The notes: generated from the sequence alone by a model not told the origin. DNA of 64,000 bases from Paenibacillus marchantiae (GCF_028771845.1 NZ_CP118270.1:3658001-3722000), one strand, 5' to 3'. Numbered from the stretch's first letter, positions 7,780-17,879 are shown. Program-made: numbers and translations.

Positions 7780-10494
7780 TTGGCCAGAAGAAAAAAGAGG
7801 AAAAAAAAGGGCGCAGCATTTAGCGGCGTTTTAAAATATGAAATTTACGGCATTGTGCTTATTACCCTTGCTGTCATTGCCTTGTCGGGTGAAGCAACCG
7901 TAGGGCGCTCGCTTTCCAAGATGTTTGGATTGATGCTTGGCAAGTTCTATTTTGCGATTCCGCTTATAGGGATTTATTATGGCTTAATGGTGATGATTCA
8001 TCGAAAATGGCCAAGTGGCTGGACAACGCGCAAGACAGGGCTCGTATTGCTGGTGTTTGCTTTAACCCTGATGAGTACCGTCTCTGCTATGCACCAGAAG
8101 CTTATACCGGTTGGAGCCCTTGAGCCTGGTGCTGTACTTACACAGATACATAATGATATGCAAACCGAGTTACTCACGCCTGCTGCGCCAGGCGAACGGG
8201 ATTCGATGCTCAATAAGGACATTAGCGGCGGTTATATAGGAGCGGCGCAGTTTGCCTTGTTCTTGTGGTTGTTTGGCAGCTTGGGAGCACGATTGATTAT
8301 GATCGTGATGTTCGTTATCAGTTTCATGCTAATTACCAATCTTTCTTATGTCGATCTGATTCGCATTTTCAGAACCAAGATATGGGATGCAGGAAGTGCG
8401 ATGTACAAAAAGCTGGAAGCTAGACCAGCAGCACGTGCCACTTCAAGCTCTGCGGGCAAGAAAAGCGGGAATGTTCGCAAAGTGGTGCCTGTTCCAGTGG
8501 ACGACGAGGAAGATGATGACGATGATATGCAGGATCAGCAACTACCGAAACGAAAAGCACCAATATTTTTCCAACTCTTTGGAAAATGGGGTTCTGATCG
8601 GGAACGGACGAAGGCTGAGCGTGGAGTGGCCGAGGATGATTCTTTAGATACGGAACATATCGTCTACCGAGCCGAGCAGGAAACGCCTGCAGATTCATGG
8701 CATGACGAGCCAATCATCGCATCCGATGTTATGGATCCCGCAGCAGTTCCTGTGCAATCAAGACCTAATTCGGCTCCAATCATCCGTGACTTCTTTGAGC
8801 ATGTCAGATCCGAGGATGCGGGTAAAGATGATGATCTGGATGATGCGTATCCTTTCCCAGATGATCTAACGGCTAACATGCAGGGAGAAGGGATCCCAAT
8901 CAAGATCTCAGATGAACTTGTGGATAACAATGAGTGGCCTGGAGCGACGGATGCTGTTGAGGGTAGTTCAGACGTTGGGTCTACGTTGAGCAATGGGGCT
9001 CAAGGTTCGGTTGTTTCAGATACGGAGGGGCAGGAAGTGCAGCCAGTTAAGCCTCCACCACCACCTCCGAAACCTTATAAACTTCCGTCATTCAGGCTTC
9101 TTTCCAAGCCGAACAATGGAGGTAAGGGTGGCGACCAAAAGGATTATATGCAGACTGCACGCAAGCTGGAAGCAACGCTGGAAAGCTTCGGTGTTCGTGC
9201 CAAAGTACTTGAAGTAGTCAGAGGACCTGCTGTTACACGGTATGAGATCCAACCGGATATTGGTGTGAAGGTTAGCAGAATTGTAAGTCTGACAGACGAT
9301 ATTGCTTTAGCCCTGGCGGCAAAAGATATCCGAATGGAAGCACCCATTCCTGGTAAATCCGCTATCGGTATTGAAGTACCTAATGGAGAGGTATCCGTAG
9401 TAACAATGCGGGAGGTTATGGAAACAGCCACATTCCAGGAAGCTGAATCCAAAGTGACCATTGCATTTGGACGAGATATCTCAGGACAGACGATCATCGG
9501 TAATCTGGCTCGTATGCCCCATTTGCTGGTGGCTGGTGCGACGGGTTCAGGTAAATCCGTATGTATCAATGGTATTATTACGAGCATCCTGTACAAAGCG
9601 AAGCCGGATGAAGTGAAATTTTTGATGGTCGATCCCAAAATGGTCGAGCTAAACGTATATAACGGAATTCCGCATCTGATGGCGCCAGTCGTAACGGATC
9701 CTAAAAGGGCTTCACTTGCTCTCAAAAAGATCGTTGTTGAGATGGAGAAAAGATATGAGTTGTTCTCCAAATCCGGTACACGTAACGTTGAAGGTTATAA
9801 CAATCTGATGAAAGACAACCCAGCGGCGGTTTTGCCTTACATCGTTGTTATCGTGGACGAGCTGGCTGACCTCATGATGGTTGCCGCCGGTGACGTGGAA
9901 GATGCGATTGCTCGATTGGCTCAGATGGCGCGTGCAGCGGGTATCCATCTGATCATTGCCACACAGCGCCCTTCTGTGGATGTTATCACTGGTGTAATCA
10001 AAGCCAACATTCCGTCCCGGATTGCCTTTGGTGTATCCTCTCAAGTGGATTCTCGAACCATTCTGGATATGGGTGGGGCCGAGAAGTTGTTGGGTCGGGG
10101 AGATATGCTGTTCATGCCAATGGGGGCTTCGAAGCCGGTTCGTGTACAAGGAGCTTTCATGAGTGATGAGGAAGTTGAAAATATCGTGAATTACGTGCGT
10201 GGTCAAGGTGAAGCGCAGTATGACGAATCCATTGTGCCAGAGGTGGACGATTCCGTTCAGGCAGCAGATGAAGTGCAGGATGAGTTATATGAACAAGCAG
10301 TGCAGATTATTTTGGAGGCGAAGCAAGCTTCCGTTTCTCTACTGCAGCGCCGAATGCGAGTGGGTTATACCCGCGCAGCACGTTTGATTGACTCCATGGA
10401 GGCCCGAGGTGTAATTGGTCCTTACGAGGGCAGTAAACCAAGGGAAGTATTGATCTCACTGGAACAGTATCAACAGAATAAAATAAGCTCGTAA
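7780..10494 (+). CDS. spoIIIE: DNA translocase FtsK/SpoIIIE
   Basis: This membrane-anchored AAA+ DNA pump moves the chromosome into the forespore or clears DNA from the division septum. Of its 904 residues, about 18-190 hold four membrane segments. A long acidic and proline-rich linker covers about 200-450 (with a hexaproline run near 430). The motor follows, with Walker A GATGSGKS at 586-593 and the [16 protein letters not shown] segment. A C-terminal winged-helix gamma domain ([19 protein letters not shown]) reads DNA polarity. It is longer than B. subtilis SpoIIIE (about 790) because of the linker. The start is TTG 7780 after GGGGGTGA; a TATAAT lies at 7751-7756. Confidence 0.93.
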   Translation: MARRKKRKKKGAAFSGVLKYEIYGIVLITLAVIALSGEATVGRSLSKMFGLMLGKFYFAIPLIGIYYGLMVMIHRKWPSGWTTRKTGLVLLVFALTLMSTVSAMHQKLIPVGALEPGAVLTQIHNDMQTELLTPAAPGERDSMLNKDISGGYIGAAQFALFLWLFGSLGARLIMIVMFVISFMLITNLSYVDLIRIFRTKIWDAGSAMYKKLEARPAARATSSSAGKKSGNVRKVVPVPVDDEEDDDDDMQDQQLPKRKAPIFFQLFGKWGSDRERTKAERGVAEDDSLDTEHIVYRAEQETPADSWHDEPIIASDVMDPAAVPVQSRPNSAPIIRDFFEHVRSEDAGKDDDLDDAYPFPDDLTANMQGEGIPIKISDELVDNNEWPGATDAVEGSSDVGSTLSNGAQGSVVSDTEGQEVQPVKPPPPPPKPYKLPSFRLLSKPNNGGKGGDQKDYMQTARKLEATLESFGVRAKVLEVVRGPAVTRYEIQPDIGVKVSRIVSLTDDIALALAAKDIRMEAPIPGKSAIGIEVPNGEVSVVTMREVMETATFQEAESKVTIAFGRDISGQTIIGNLARMPHLLVAGATGSGKSVCINGIITSILYKAKPDEVKFLMVDPKMVELNVYNGIPHLMAPVVTDPKRASLALKKIVVEMEKRYELFSKSGTRNVEGYNNLMKDNPAAVLPYIVVIVDELADLMMVAAGDVEDAIARLAQMARAAGIHLIIATQRPSVDVITGVIKANIPSRIAFGVSSQVDSRTILDMGGAEKLLGRGDMLFMPMGASKPVRVQGAFMSDEEVENIVNYVRGQGEAQYDESIVPEVDDSVQAADEVQDELYEQAVQIILEAKQASVSLLQRRMRVGYTRAARLIDSMEARGVIGPYEGSKPREVLISLEQYQQNKISS

Positions 10495-10518
10495 TACACA
10501 GCATGTGTAAACGATCCA

Positions 10519-10549
10519 AGCCCTTAACCTTATTGGTTGAGGGCTTTTT
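10519..10549 (+). terminator. Terminator after spoIIIE
   Basis: AGCCCTTAACC pairs with GGTTGAGGGCT around a 5-base loop, followed by T residues. Confidence 0.9.
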
Positions 10550-10603
10550 GCATGCCATTTGACTGAAGATTTGCCATGATGTCCAATGATCGGAGGATTT
10601 GGT

Positions 10604-10633
10604 GCATAGGAACGAAGTATGCTTGTCATAATA
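10604..10633 (+). promoter_or_regulatory. Sigma-G-type promoter of sleB
   Basis: GCATA (10604-10608), an 18-base spacer and CATAATA (10627-10633) match the forespore sigma-G consensus (GnATR, 18 bases, CATnnTA). It lies 48 bases before the chosen sleB start. sleB is a sigma-G gene in B. subtilis. Confidence 0.7.
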
Positions 10634-10681
10634 ACCTTAGCGATTCTGTTAATCCCACAAGAGAAAGGTAGAGCACAGTCG

Positions 10682-11512
10682 ATGCGAAAAATGAACATAT
10701 GGCTTTTCACTGCTATTTTGCTGATGTCCGCATTGGGAATTCGTTATTTGCTTCCTGGGAATACAGCAACCGAAAGTCCAAACCCAAGTACCCCGCAAGT
10801 CGAAGAGAAGTCGATACCCACCTTTAGCACCAATGCTGTGAAATATGGAAGTTACGGTCAGGATGTATACGAGCTTCAAGGCCGACTGAAGTATTTGGGA
10901 TTTTACAATGGTAAAATTGACAGTAATTTCGGCAGCACTACATTGAAATCGGTAAAATGGTTTCAATCGGAATTCGGCATGAAGGTAGATGGTGTCGTTG
11001 GAGCCAAAACCAAGCTGAAACTTTACAATGCTTCAAAACAATGGTCGCCAACAGAAACACCGTTGCACAAAGATCAAACTTCAGGAGATAGTGGGAAAAA
11101 TAACAATACTGCGGATAAAGAGCAGGACAATATGGGCTCAGCCAATTCCATGGGGTTGTCGGAAAACGAAATCAAAATTATGGCTAACGCCGTATATGGT
11201 GAATCTCGCGGAGAGCCATTTGAAGGTCAAGTTGCAGTAGCGGCAGTTATCCTGAATCGCGTGAAATCACCGAGTTTCCCGAACACACCGTCAGGAGTAA
11301 TTTTCCAGCCGGGTGCGTTTACTGCCGTTGCAGACGGACAGATTTATCTTGAACCGAATGCACAAGCTAAAAAAGCAGTTGAACAGGCGATGAATGGTTG
11401 GGACCCATCCGGTGGATGCCTCTATTATTTTAATCCGAAGACAGCTACATCCAAATGGATATGGACACGTCCTCAGGTAAAAACAATCGGGCAGCATATA
11501 TTCTGTATGTGA
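10682..11512 (+). CDS. sleB: Spore cortex-lytic enzyme SleB
   Basis: SleB is a lytic transglycosylase stored in the spore that degrades muramic-delta-lactam cortex peptidoglycan during germination. The 276-residue protein has a hydrophobic N-terminal segment (residues 5-24) for export and a peptidoglycan-binding domain (about 57-115). A polar Asn/Lys-rich linker leads to the SleB catalytic domain (about 165-276), with the expected catalytic Glu174 in YGESRGE. The ATG at 10682 follows GAAAGGT; an earlier in-frame ATG at 10619 overlaps the sigma-G-type promoter and is rejected. No ypeB partner is adjacent, unlike in Bacillus. Confidence 0.9.
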   Translation: MRKMNIWLFTAILLMSALGIRYLLPGNTATESPNPSTPQVEEKSIPTFSTNAVKYGSYGQDVYELQGRLKYLGFYNGKIDSNFGSTTLKSVKWFQSEFGMKVDGVVGAKTKLKLYNASKQWSPTETPLHKDQTSGDSGKNNNTADKEQDNMGSANSMGLSENEIKIMANAVYGESRGEPFEGQVAVAAVILNRVKSPSFPNTPSGVIFQPGAFTAVADGQIYLEPNAQAKKAVEQAMNGWDPSGGCLYYFNPKTATSKWIWTRPQVKTIGQHIFCM

Positions 11513-11519
11513 TGATCTT

Positions 11520-11556
11520 GGAAGCAACCAGAAGGCGTGACTTCGGTTGCTTCTTG
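11520..11556 (+). terminator. Terminator-like hairpin after sleB
   Basis: GAAGCAACC pairs with GGTTGCTTC (11521-11529 and 11545-11553). The T tract is weak and interrupted. Confidence 0.6.
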
Positions 11557-11638
11557 CCTTTTGAATGGGTTAAAATGGTTGTTACGTTTAAGCTTCACTT
11601 CTTGCACGATAAATGACGCCGTAAAGGGGTTTTGACAT

Positions 11639-12919
11639 TTGAATACATCAGGATTTGAACGAGGAAACCGGAAAGAATTCCGCATACATGTTCTTCCTAC
11701 GAAACGTTTTAAGACATTTGCGATCTCACTTTACGCAGGGGTTCCCCTGCAGGAAGATACGGTTACCAAAGTAGCCTTAACACCTTTCGTACTTCGGCGT
11801 GGGACCGAATCCTATCCGGAAACAACGCAATTTCGTGAACAATTGGAACATATGTATGGAGCGGGTTTTGGTTTTGATGTCTATAAACGTGGCGATTACC
11901 AGATCGTACAGTTCCGTATGGACACCATCAATGATTCCTTTGTTGGTGGGGACGAGCAGCTGTTGGATCGTTCTTTTGCTTTTTTGGGAGAGGTGCTCAC
12001 ACGCCCTGCACAGGAGGATGGACATTTCCGAACCTCTTATGTTCAAGCTGAGCGGGAGACTGTTCGCAAAATGCTGGAGTCCATCGTCAATGACAAAATG
12101 CGATATGCTGCGGAACGTAGTATTGAGGAGATGTGTAAAAACGAACCTTACCGCTTGCACCCGCTTGGTGAGCGAAAGGATTTGCCGGGCATTGATCCAG
12201 ATACATTGACAGCTTCGTATCAGGAATGGTTACAGCAGGCAAGTATGGACTTGTATGTGGTGGGCGACACCACACTGGAAGAGGTAGAGAATCTGGTACA
12301 GCGTTATTTCAATGTAGAACGTGCCACCTCTTCCGACTATCATACACAGGAAGCTATTCGTGGAGATAAAGAAGTGGAAACCGTTGTAGAACGGCTTAAT
12401 GTTAATCAGGGTAAGCTCAATATGGGGCTTCGCACGTCTATCACATATGGTGACCCTCAGTATGCGGCAGCATTGATGTATAACGGCATTCTCGGAGGAT
12501 ATCCTCATTCCAAGCTGTTTGTTAATGTTCGTGAAAAAGAAAGTCTGGCGTACTATGCCTCATCGCGTTATGACGGACATAAGGGTATTGCAACGATCCA
12601 ATCGGGGATCGAAATCCCCAATTACGAAAAAGCCGTTATGATTATCAAGCAGCAGCTGGATGAAATGAAGAACGGGAATATCACTGACCTGGAAATGTCT
12701 CAGACCAAAGCGATGATCCGTAATCTGCTCAAGGAAATGCAGGATTCTGCGTTTGAGCTAATTGCTTATGATTTCAATCGACAGTTATCCGGCAAAGAGC
12801 GGACCGCCGAGGAACTGCTGGCCCAGGTAGAACAGATCAGCAAAGAAAATGTTCGTGAGGCGGCAGAGAAATTCCGTCTGGATACGATTTATTTCTTGCG
12901 TGATGAGAAGGGGGAATAG
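11639..12919 (+). CDS. ymfF: M16-family peptidase homologue YmfF (probably non-catalytic)
   Basis: This 426-residue M16 (pitrilysin/insulinase-like) protein is equivalent to B. subtilis YmfF. The HxxEH zinc motif expected near residues 60-75 is missing; that stretch reads FREQLEHMYGA. The protein is therefore probably the regulatory or structural half of a pair with the next gene, which has the motif. The C-terminal half keeps M16 features such as VREKESLAYYASS. The start is TTG 11639, nine bases after AAAGGGG. It lies three bases ahead of ymfH, in one operon with ymfH and ymfI. Confidence 0.9.
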   Translation: MNTSGFERGNRKEFRIHVLPTKRFKTFAISLYAGVPLQEDTVTKVALTPFVLRRGTESYPETTQFREQLEHMYGAGFGFDVYKRGDYQIVQFRMDTINDSFVGGDEQLLDRSFAFLGEVLTRPAQEDGHFRTSYVQAERETVRKMLESIVNDKMRYAAERSIEEMCKNEPYRLHPLGERKDLPGIDPDTLTASYQEWLQQASMDLYVVGDTTLEEVENLVQRYFNVERATSSDYHTQEAIRGDKEVETVVERLNVNQGKLNMGLRTSITYGDPQYAAALMYNGILGGYPHSKLFVNVREKESLAYYASSRYDGHKGIATIQSGIEIPNYEKAVMIIKQQLDEMKNGNITDLEMSQTKAMIRNLLKEMQDSAFELIAYDFNRQLSGKERTAEELLAQVEQISKENVREAAEKFRLDTIYFLRDEKGE

Positions 12920-12922
12920 TCG

Positions 12923-14203
12923 GTGGAGAGCATAACATACGATCGTTTGCAGGAAACGCTGTATTACGAAGTGATGGATAACGGGCTGCATGTTTATATT
13001 TTGCCTAAACCAGGTTTCCAAAAAACTTATGCCACTTTTGCAACCAAATACGGTTCGGTCGACAATCATTTTAAGGTTGAAGGACAGGAAGAAGTAAAGG
13101 TTCCGGACGGTATTGCTCATTTTCTGGAACACAAAATGTTTGAAGAACCGACAGGTGATATTTTTGCCACATTTGCTTCTCATGGAGCTTCTGCCAATGC
13201 TTTTACCAGTTTCGATCAGACTGTTTATTTGTTTTCGGCGACGGAACATGTCAATGAAAATATACAAACATTAGTTGATTTTGTGCAAAATCCTTACTTC
13301 ACCGATCAGAATGTAGAAAAGGAAAAAGGGATCATCGCACAGGAAATTAATATGTATGCGGATAATCCAGATTGGCGCGTTTATTTTGGCCTGATCGAGG
13401 CGATGTATCAGAAACATCCCGTGCATATTGATATCGCCGGAACCGTTGAATCCATTGGCACCATAACCAAAGAAACGTTGTACACGTGTTACAACTCTTT
13501 TTATCATCCAAGCAACATGCTTCTGTTTGTCGTGGGTGGAGTAGACCCGCAGGAAGTGATTGATATGGTTCGTTCGAACCAGGCAAAGAAAAATTATAAA
13601 CCTCAAGGGAAAATCGAGCGGATATTTGAACCGGAACCTGAGAAAGTGGGGGAAGCCAGACGTGAATCCAAGTTGGCCGTTTCCCTGCCCAAATGTTTGT
13701 TTGGCTTTAAGGAAACCGATGTGGGACTAACTGGAGAAGACCTGCTGCGCCGGGGTATGACAACCAAACTAATGATGGATCTGTTATTTGGTTCCAGTAC
13801 CTCGCTATTTCAAAAATTGTATGATGAAGACCTAATTTCGGACAGCTTTGGACATGAATATAACAGTTCGCCGCAATACGCTTTTTCTGCTATTGGCGGG
13901 GACACCAAAGACCCTGATCAACTGCTTGCGCGTATCCGTGAAGAAGTCGATGCTATTGTGGAAAAAGGCTTTGATGCAACCGATTTTGAGCGCGCACGCA
14001 AAAAGAAAATAGGTGGATATTTGCGTATGCTCAATTCACCAGAAAACATTGCAAATGAATTCACGCGGCAGCAATTCCGTGGTGGTGATTTTTTCAACAT
14101 GCTCCCGTTGTATGAATCGCTTACACTGGAAGAGGTAAACCGCAGATTGAAAGAGCATATTCGTTGGGATCAACTGGCGATATCGCTTGTCGTGAGTCCT
14201 TAA
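12923..14203 (+). CDS. ymfH: M16-family zinc peptidase YmfH
   Basis: This 426-residue M16 metalloprotease has an intact zinc site, HFLEH at residues 66-70. Glu141 (EINMYADNP) is the likely third metal ligand. The two-domain M16 layout is complete. With YmfF it resembles heterodimeric M16 proteases that have one active and one inactive subunit, but the substrate is unknown. The start is GTG 12923 after GAGAAGGGGG. It lies three bases after ymfF and directly ahead of the ymfI reductase. Confidence 0.92.
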   Translation: MESITYDRLQETLYYEVMDNGLHVYILPKPGFQKTYATFATKYGSVDNHFKVEGQEEVKVPDGIAHFLEHKMFEEPTGDIFATFASHGASANAFTSFDQTVYLFSATEHVNENIQTLVDFVQNPYFTDQNVEKEKGIIAQEINMYADNPDWRVYFGLIEAMYQKHPVHIDIAGTVESIGTITKETLYTCYNSFYHPSNMLLFVVGGVDPQEVIDMVRSNQAKKNYKPQGKIERIFEPEPEKVGEARRESKLAVSLPKCLFGFKETDVGLTGEDLLRRGMTTKLMMDLLFGSSTSLFQKLYDEDLISDSFGHEYNSSPQYAFSAIGGDTKDPDQLLARIREEVDAIVEKGFDATDFERARKKKIGGYLRMLNSPENIANEFTRQQFRGGDFFNMLPLYESLTLEEVNRRLKEHIRWDQLAISLVVSP

Positions 14204-14225
14204 TATGGAGAGGGGAACAGGACAA

Positions 14226-14975
14226 TTGAAGCCAATTGGAGAAATGACGGTACTTGTAACGGGCGCGAGCGGAGGCATTGGAGCGGCCATCGCAGAGCGT
14301 TTTGCCAAGGTGGGCATGAATGTAGTGATTCACTATATGAAATCGCATGAAGCAGCTAATGAAGCTGCGAGAAGGTGCATGGAACAAGGCAGTGGTAAAG
14401 TTATGACGGTGTCTGCTGATCTTCGCAGTCGGGAGCAAATTGAACGTATGCGTGAGAAGCTGGAATCACATGGGCTGATGCCGGATATTCTGGTGAACAA
14501 TGCAGGGATATCTCATTATGGAATGCTGGCCGATGTTACGGAAGAAATCTGGGATGAAGTGATGGCGATCAACCTGAAAGGCACGTTCTTGTGTACACAG
14601 GAAATGATGCCTCACATGATCTCCCAAAGATACGGTCGAATCATTAACGTTTCGTCTATCTGGGGACTGTCGGGTGCCTCTTGTGAGGTGTTGTATTCTA
14701 CAACCAAAGGTGGTGTAAATGCATTCACCAAAGCTCTCGCCAAAGAGTTGGCTCCATCTGGCGTAACGGTGAATGCTGTAGCTCCAGGCGCGGTTCAAAC
14801 ATCCATGTTGAACCATCTGGATCAGGATGAACTAAAAATGCTGGAAGAGGAAATTCCGGCAGGAAGACTCGCCCAGCCAGATGAAATCTCCTCACTGGTC
14901 TACTTCCTTGCACTTCCCGAGTCCGGCTATATTAATGGGCAGATTATAAGTCCAAATGGTGGCTGGCTCACGTAA
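14226..14975 (+). CDS. ymfI: Short-chain dehydrogenase/reductase YmfI
   Basis: This short-chain dehydrogenase of about 249 residues has the nucleotide loop TGASGGIG near the N-terminus, the NNAG motif, the catalytic Ser in NVSSIWG and the Tyr-x-x-x-Lys pair in YSTTKGG. It resembles 3-oxoacyl-ACP reductase, and B. subtilis YmfI is annotated that way. Its real substrate is unknown. TTG 14226 is preferred because GAGAGGGGA lies 8 bases upstream; ATG 14205, just after the ymfH stop, is an alternative with a poor ribosome site. It is the last gene of the ymfFHI group. Confidence 0.88.
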   Translation: MKPIGEMTVLVTGASGGIGAAIAERFAKVGMNVVIHYMKSHEAANEAARRCMEQGSGKVMTVSADLRSREQIERMREKLESHGLMPDILVNNAGISHYGMLADVTEEIWDEVMAINLKGTFLCTQEMMPHMISQRYGRIINVSSIWGLSGASCEVLYSTTKGGVNAFTKALAKELAPSGVTVNAVAPGAVQTSMLNHLDQDELKMLEEEIPAGRLAQPDEISSLVYFLALPESGYINGQIISPNGGWLT

Positions 14976-15152
14976 TATATGGGTGCGCGAATTCAATTTT
15001 GTTTTAACTTCGTAGGTATTGCCTTGATGGAAATTAATGATTTGTAGATGATCTTCAATTAATTCAAAAATGCTCGTATATAAAATGTCCGGGAAGCACA
15101 TATTACAACTGTTGATTTTAAATCTCATGCGTCAAGCAAAGGAGGATTTATC

Positions 15153-15416
15153 ATGTCAACAGAAAAAACGGTGCTCACGAGTTTTGACACTTGGAAGAAG
15201 TTTTTGGGTGACCGCGTACAGCAAGCAGAGAAGATGGGAATGAATGAAGAAACCATCAACAAACTTGCGTATGAAATCGGTGACTTCCTGGATGAGAAAG
15301 TAGATCCGGCGAACCCTTCCAACCGGGCATTGAAAGAACTATGGGAAGTCGGCGACGAGGATGAACGTCGTACGATTGCGTGCCTGATGGTCAAATTGGC
15401 CAAACAAAACGCATAA
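15153..15416 (+). CDS. ymfJ: DUF3243 family protein (YmfJ-like)
   Basis: This 87-residue acidic, helical, cytosolic protein belongs to the DUF3243 family, found at this place in Bacillales. The motif VDPANPSNRALKELWEVGDE is typical. The function is unknown. The start is ATG 15153 after AAAGGAGG. A small hairpin terminator follows, so it may form its own unit. Confidence 0.88.
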   Translation: MSTEKTVLTSFDTWKKFLGDRVQQAEKMGMNEETINKLAYEIGDFLDEKVDPANPSNRALKELWEVGDEDERRTIACLMVKLAKQNA

Positions 15417-15429
15417 GATTACAGATGGA

Positions 15430-15452
15430 GAGCTCCCGCAAGGGGGCTTTTC
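15430..15452 (+). terminator. Terminator after ymfJ
   Basis: AGCTCCC pairs with GGGGGCT around GCAA, followed by TTTTC. Confidence 0.7.
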
Positions 15453-15613
15453 TCTAATGATTACACATTGATTACAGACCTGTTCTTGTAATTCATTTTC
15501 TTTTTATATATCATTAACGTGACCCATTTTTAGAAGATATCTCAGATTGTCGTCCAATGGACGCGTTCTGTTACTGTCGAATAATGTGGAATAATGCTTT
15601 ACGGGGTGTTTAA

Positions 15614-16381
15614 ATGGAATCTAAACAATGGTATATGGAGTATAAAATACATAAGAACAGACCTGGCCTTTTAGGGGATATTGCCTCTATGCTGGGGATG
15701 CTTGAAGTAAATATATTGACCATCAACGGTGTAGAAGGCAAAACCCGGGGGATGCTGCTGGAATCGGACGATGACGAGAAGATCCGTCTGCTGGGTGAAA
15801 TGCTTGGCAAAGTGAACAGCATAACTGTGTCTGCTTTGCGTCAACCGAAACTGGTAGATATTCTGGCTGTGCGTCATGGTCGTTATATTGATCGTGATTC
15901 GGATGATCGCAAAACATTTCGTTTTACGCGGGACGAACTTGGGTTACTTGTGGACTTTTTGGGTGAAGTATTTAAGAGGGAAGGCAATCAAGTCATTGGT
16001 TTGCGTGGAATGCCGCGTGTAGGTAAAACAGAATCCATTATTGCAGGCAGCGTATGTGCGATGAAGCGCTGGACGTTTGTTTCCTCCACACTTCTTCGTC
16101 AGACCATAAGAAGCCAGATGTCCGAGGACGAATTGAATCCAAACAATGTGTTTATCATTGACGGAATTGTCAGTACGATTCGTTCAAGCGAACGGCATTA
16201 TAATCTGTTACAGGACATCATGACGATGCCAAGCACCAAGGTTATTGAACATCCGGATATTTTTGTGCAGGAGTCTGAATATGATTTTAATGATTTTGAC
16301 ATTATTATTGAACTGCGCAACAATCCGAATGAAGAAATTATTTATGATACGTTTACGGCCAGCTACACCGACGAACTGTAA
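15614..16381 (+). CDS. ymfK: DUF3388 family protein (YmfK-like)
   Basis: This 255-residue protein is equivalent to B. subtilis YmfK. The first 75 residues look like an ACT-type domain (HKNRPGLLGDIASMLGMLEVNI). The C-terminal part contains a P-loop, GMPRVGKT at 132-139, then VFIIDGI, which could serve as a Walker B strand. A small-molecule-sensing nucleotide-binding protein is possible but not established. The start is ATG 15614. It stands 66 bases ahead of the rodZ-like gene. Confidence 0.87.
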   Translation: MESKQWYMEYKIHKNRPGLLGDIASMLGMLEVNILTINGVEGKTRGMLLESDDDEKIRLLGEMLGKVNSITVSALRQPKLVDILAVRHGRYIDRDSDDRKTFRFTRDELGLLVDFLGEVFKREGNQVIGLRGMPRVGKTESIIAGSVCAMKRWTFVSSTLLRQTIRSQMSEDELNPNNVFIIDGIVSTIRSSERHYNLLQDIMTMPSTKVIEHPDIFVQESEYDFNDFDIIIELRNNPNEEIIYDTFTASYTDEL

Positions 16382-16447
16382 CGCTCCGTACGGGATCATG
16401 AAATAGATAAGCAACAACCATAGAGATAAACATAAGGAGGAGATGGC

Positions 16448-17488
16448 ATGTCTGAACTGGGTCAGCAGTTAAGAGAGGCCCGGCTGCAAAAAGGGATGAG
16501 TCTTGACGATGTACAGGAAATGACTAAAATTCGCAAGAGGTATTTGGAGGCAATAGAGGCAGGAGACTACAAAGTGCTGCCTGGTAGCTTCTATGTGCGT
16601 GCATTTATCAAAACCTATGCGGAAACGGTGGGACTAAATCCTGATGAGCTGCTGGAGGGACATAAGAAAGATGTACCTGCAGAAGAAACGGAAGCAACCA
16701 TGGAGCCGGTTATTCAAAAGCGTTCAAGCCGCCCGGTAGAGCGCAGTAACCGCTGGATGTCTGTTGCGCTGATGTGGACTTTTCCGGTATTAATTCTTGT
16801 GCTGTTGTACGTGTATGTAGTGATGAACAGGGATGATTCGGATACACAAGGGCTGGATCAGACGAAGATCACAGACAGCCAGCAGCAACCTCAAGATAAA
16901 CCGGATGAGCCTACAGATAATGGTCAAGCTTCCAATCCTCCAGCGAATGAATCAGGTAGCGGAGAAACGAATGAAGGCGAAGCAGGCGGTAACGGTGGCG
17001 GAACAGCAGAGGGGCAGCCTGACGGACAGACGGATGGGCAAACGACGGGTGAAAATGAAGAGAACCCAACGGATAATACGCCATCTTCTGTAACTGTTGC
17101 TGAAGACGGAAAATCAGGCAATATTACGAACTTCAAAGTAAACGGCAGTGCAGGGCAGCCTGTGACCGTTACAATTAAAGCAACGGGGCATAGTTGGCTG
17201 GAAGTATACAAGGGCGAGAACTCTAGTGGAGAAAAGTTAGAGTACGGCAACACCGCTGAAGGAGACAGTTATACTTTTGAATTGGACAGTGCAGGAATGT
17301 ACATTAAGTCCGGTTACGCTGCAGCGACCACAATTGAGGTTGCAGGGCAGGTTGTGACAGACGGGAAAGCGACAAACCGCATTCGGTTAAGACTTGGTGA
17401 GGATACGTCCTCCGCAGGTACTGAAGGCACTACAACGAATGAAACAGGAAGCACTACCGAAGGAAGCACCGGCACTAACGGCGAATAA
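16448..17488 (+). CDS. rodZ: RodZ-like helix-turn-helix membrane protein (YmfM)
   Basis: RodZ links the MreB cytoskeleton to the membrane during cell-shape control. This 346-residue homologue has an N-terminal HTH of Xre/HTH_25 type (about 1-70), one membrane segment (104-126), an acidic Gly/Asn/Gln-rich linker (about 130-215) and a DUF4115-type beta domain (about 217-315). It ends in a Thr/Gly/Ser-rich low-complexity tail. The ATG at 16448 follows AAGGAGGAG. The location before pgsA matches B. subtilis ymfM. Confidence 0.88.
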   Translation: MSELGQQLREARLQKGMSLDDVQEMTKIRKRYLEAIEAGDYKVLPGSFYVRAFIKTYAETVGLNPDELLEGHKKDVPAEETEATMEPVIQKRSSRPVERSNRWMSVALMWTFPVLILVLLYVYVVMNRDDSDTQGLDQTKITDSQQQPQDKPDEPTDNGQASNPPANESGSGETNEGEAGGNGGGTAEGQPDGQTDGQTTGENEENPTDNTPSSVTVAEDGKSGNITNFKVNGSAGQPVTVTIKATGHSWLEVYKGENSSGEKLEYGNTAEGDSYTFELDSAGMYIKSGYAAATTIEVAGQVVTDGKATNRIRLRLGEDTSSAGTEGTTTNETGSTTEGSTGTNGE

Positions 17489-17555
17489 CCAAAGTTTCTG
17501 CGGGAGACACTAACCTTGTCTTAACTTGCAGTCAACTTTTGGTGAAGTGAGGTGG

Positions 17556-17726
17556 ATGGCTGTGACAGTCAGCTGGATCGTAACAGGTTTGGGGATCATT
17601 GTCAGCCTCCTGGGTTATTACTTGACCCCAACTGCTTGGGGTTACGGTATTTTGGGTTTTGGACTTGCACATGTACTTCTGGGTGTGCTTGACATGTTCA
17701 GACAGCCTAATCGCAGCCGTTATTAG
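17556..17726 (+). CDS. Small two-helix membrane protein
   Basis: A peptide of about 56 residues has two hydrophobic segments (SWIVTGLGIIVSLLGYYL and WGYGILGFGLAHVLLGVL) and a basic tail. It is not recognised beyond being a small integral membrane protein. ATG 17556 lies immediately after GTGAGGTGG. GTG 17547 or TTG 17526 are possible longer starts, so the N-terminus is uncertain. It lies between rodZ and a strong terminator, probably in the rodZ transcript. Confidence 0.6.
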   Translation: MAVTVSWIVTGLGIIVSLLGYYLTPTAWGYGILGFGLAHVLLGVLDMFRQPNRSRY

Positions 17727-17743
17727 AATGGCAGCCGCACGGT

Positions 17744-17790
17744 AAGCATTTTTGGCAACCACCTCAAGTGGCAGCCAAAAATGCTTTTTT
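17744..17790 (+). terminator. Terminator after the rodZ unit
   Basis: AAGCATTTTTGG pairs with CCAAAAATGCTT around a loop that itself contains CCACC/AGTGG, followed by six T residues. Confidence 0.9.
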
Positions 17791-17812
17791 ATTTTGAAAA
17801 ACCTCATAAAAT

Positions 17813-17842
17813 TAGACTTTTGCTTGGCGTATCCTCTATAAT
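17813..17842 (+). promoter_or_regulatory. Sigma-A-type promoter of yajQ
   Basis: TTAGAC (17813-17818), an 18-base spacer and TATAAT (17837-17842) lie 38 bases ahead of the yajQ start. Confidence 0.65.
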
Positions 17843-17879
17843 GTTACAGAACATATGATTAACTGAAAGGGTGACTGGT

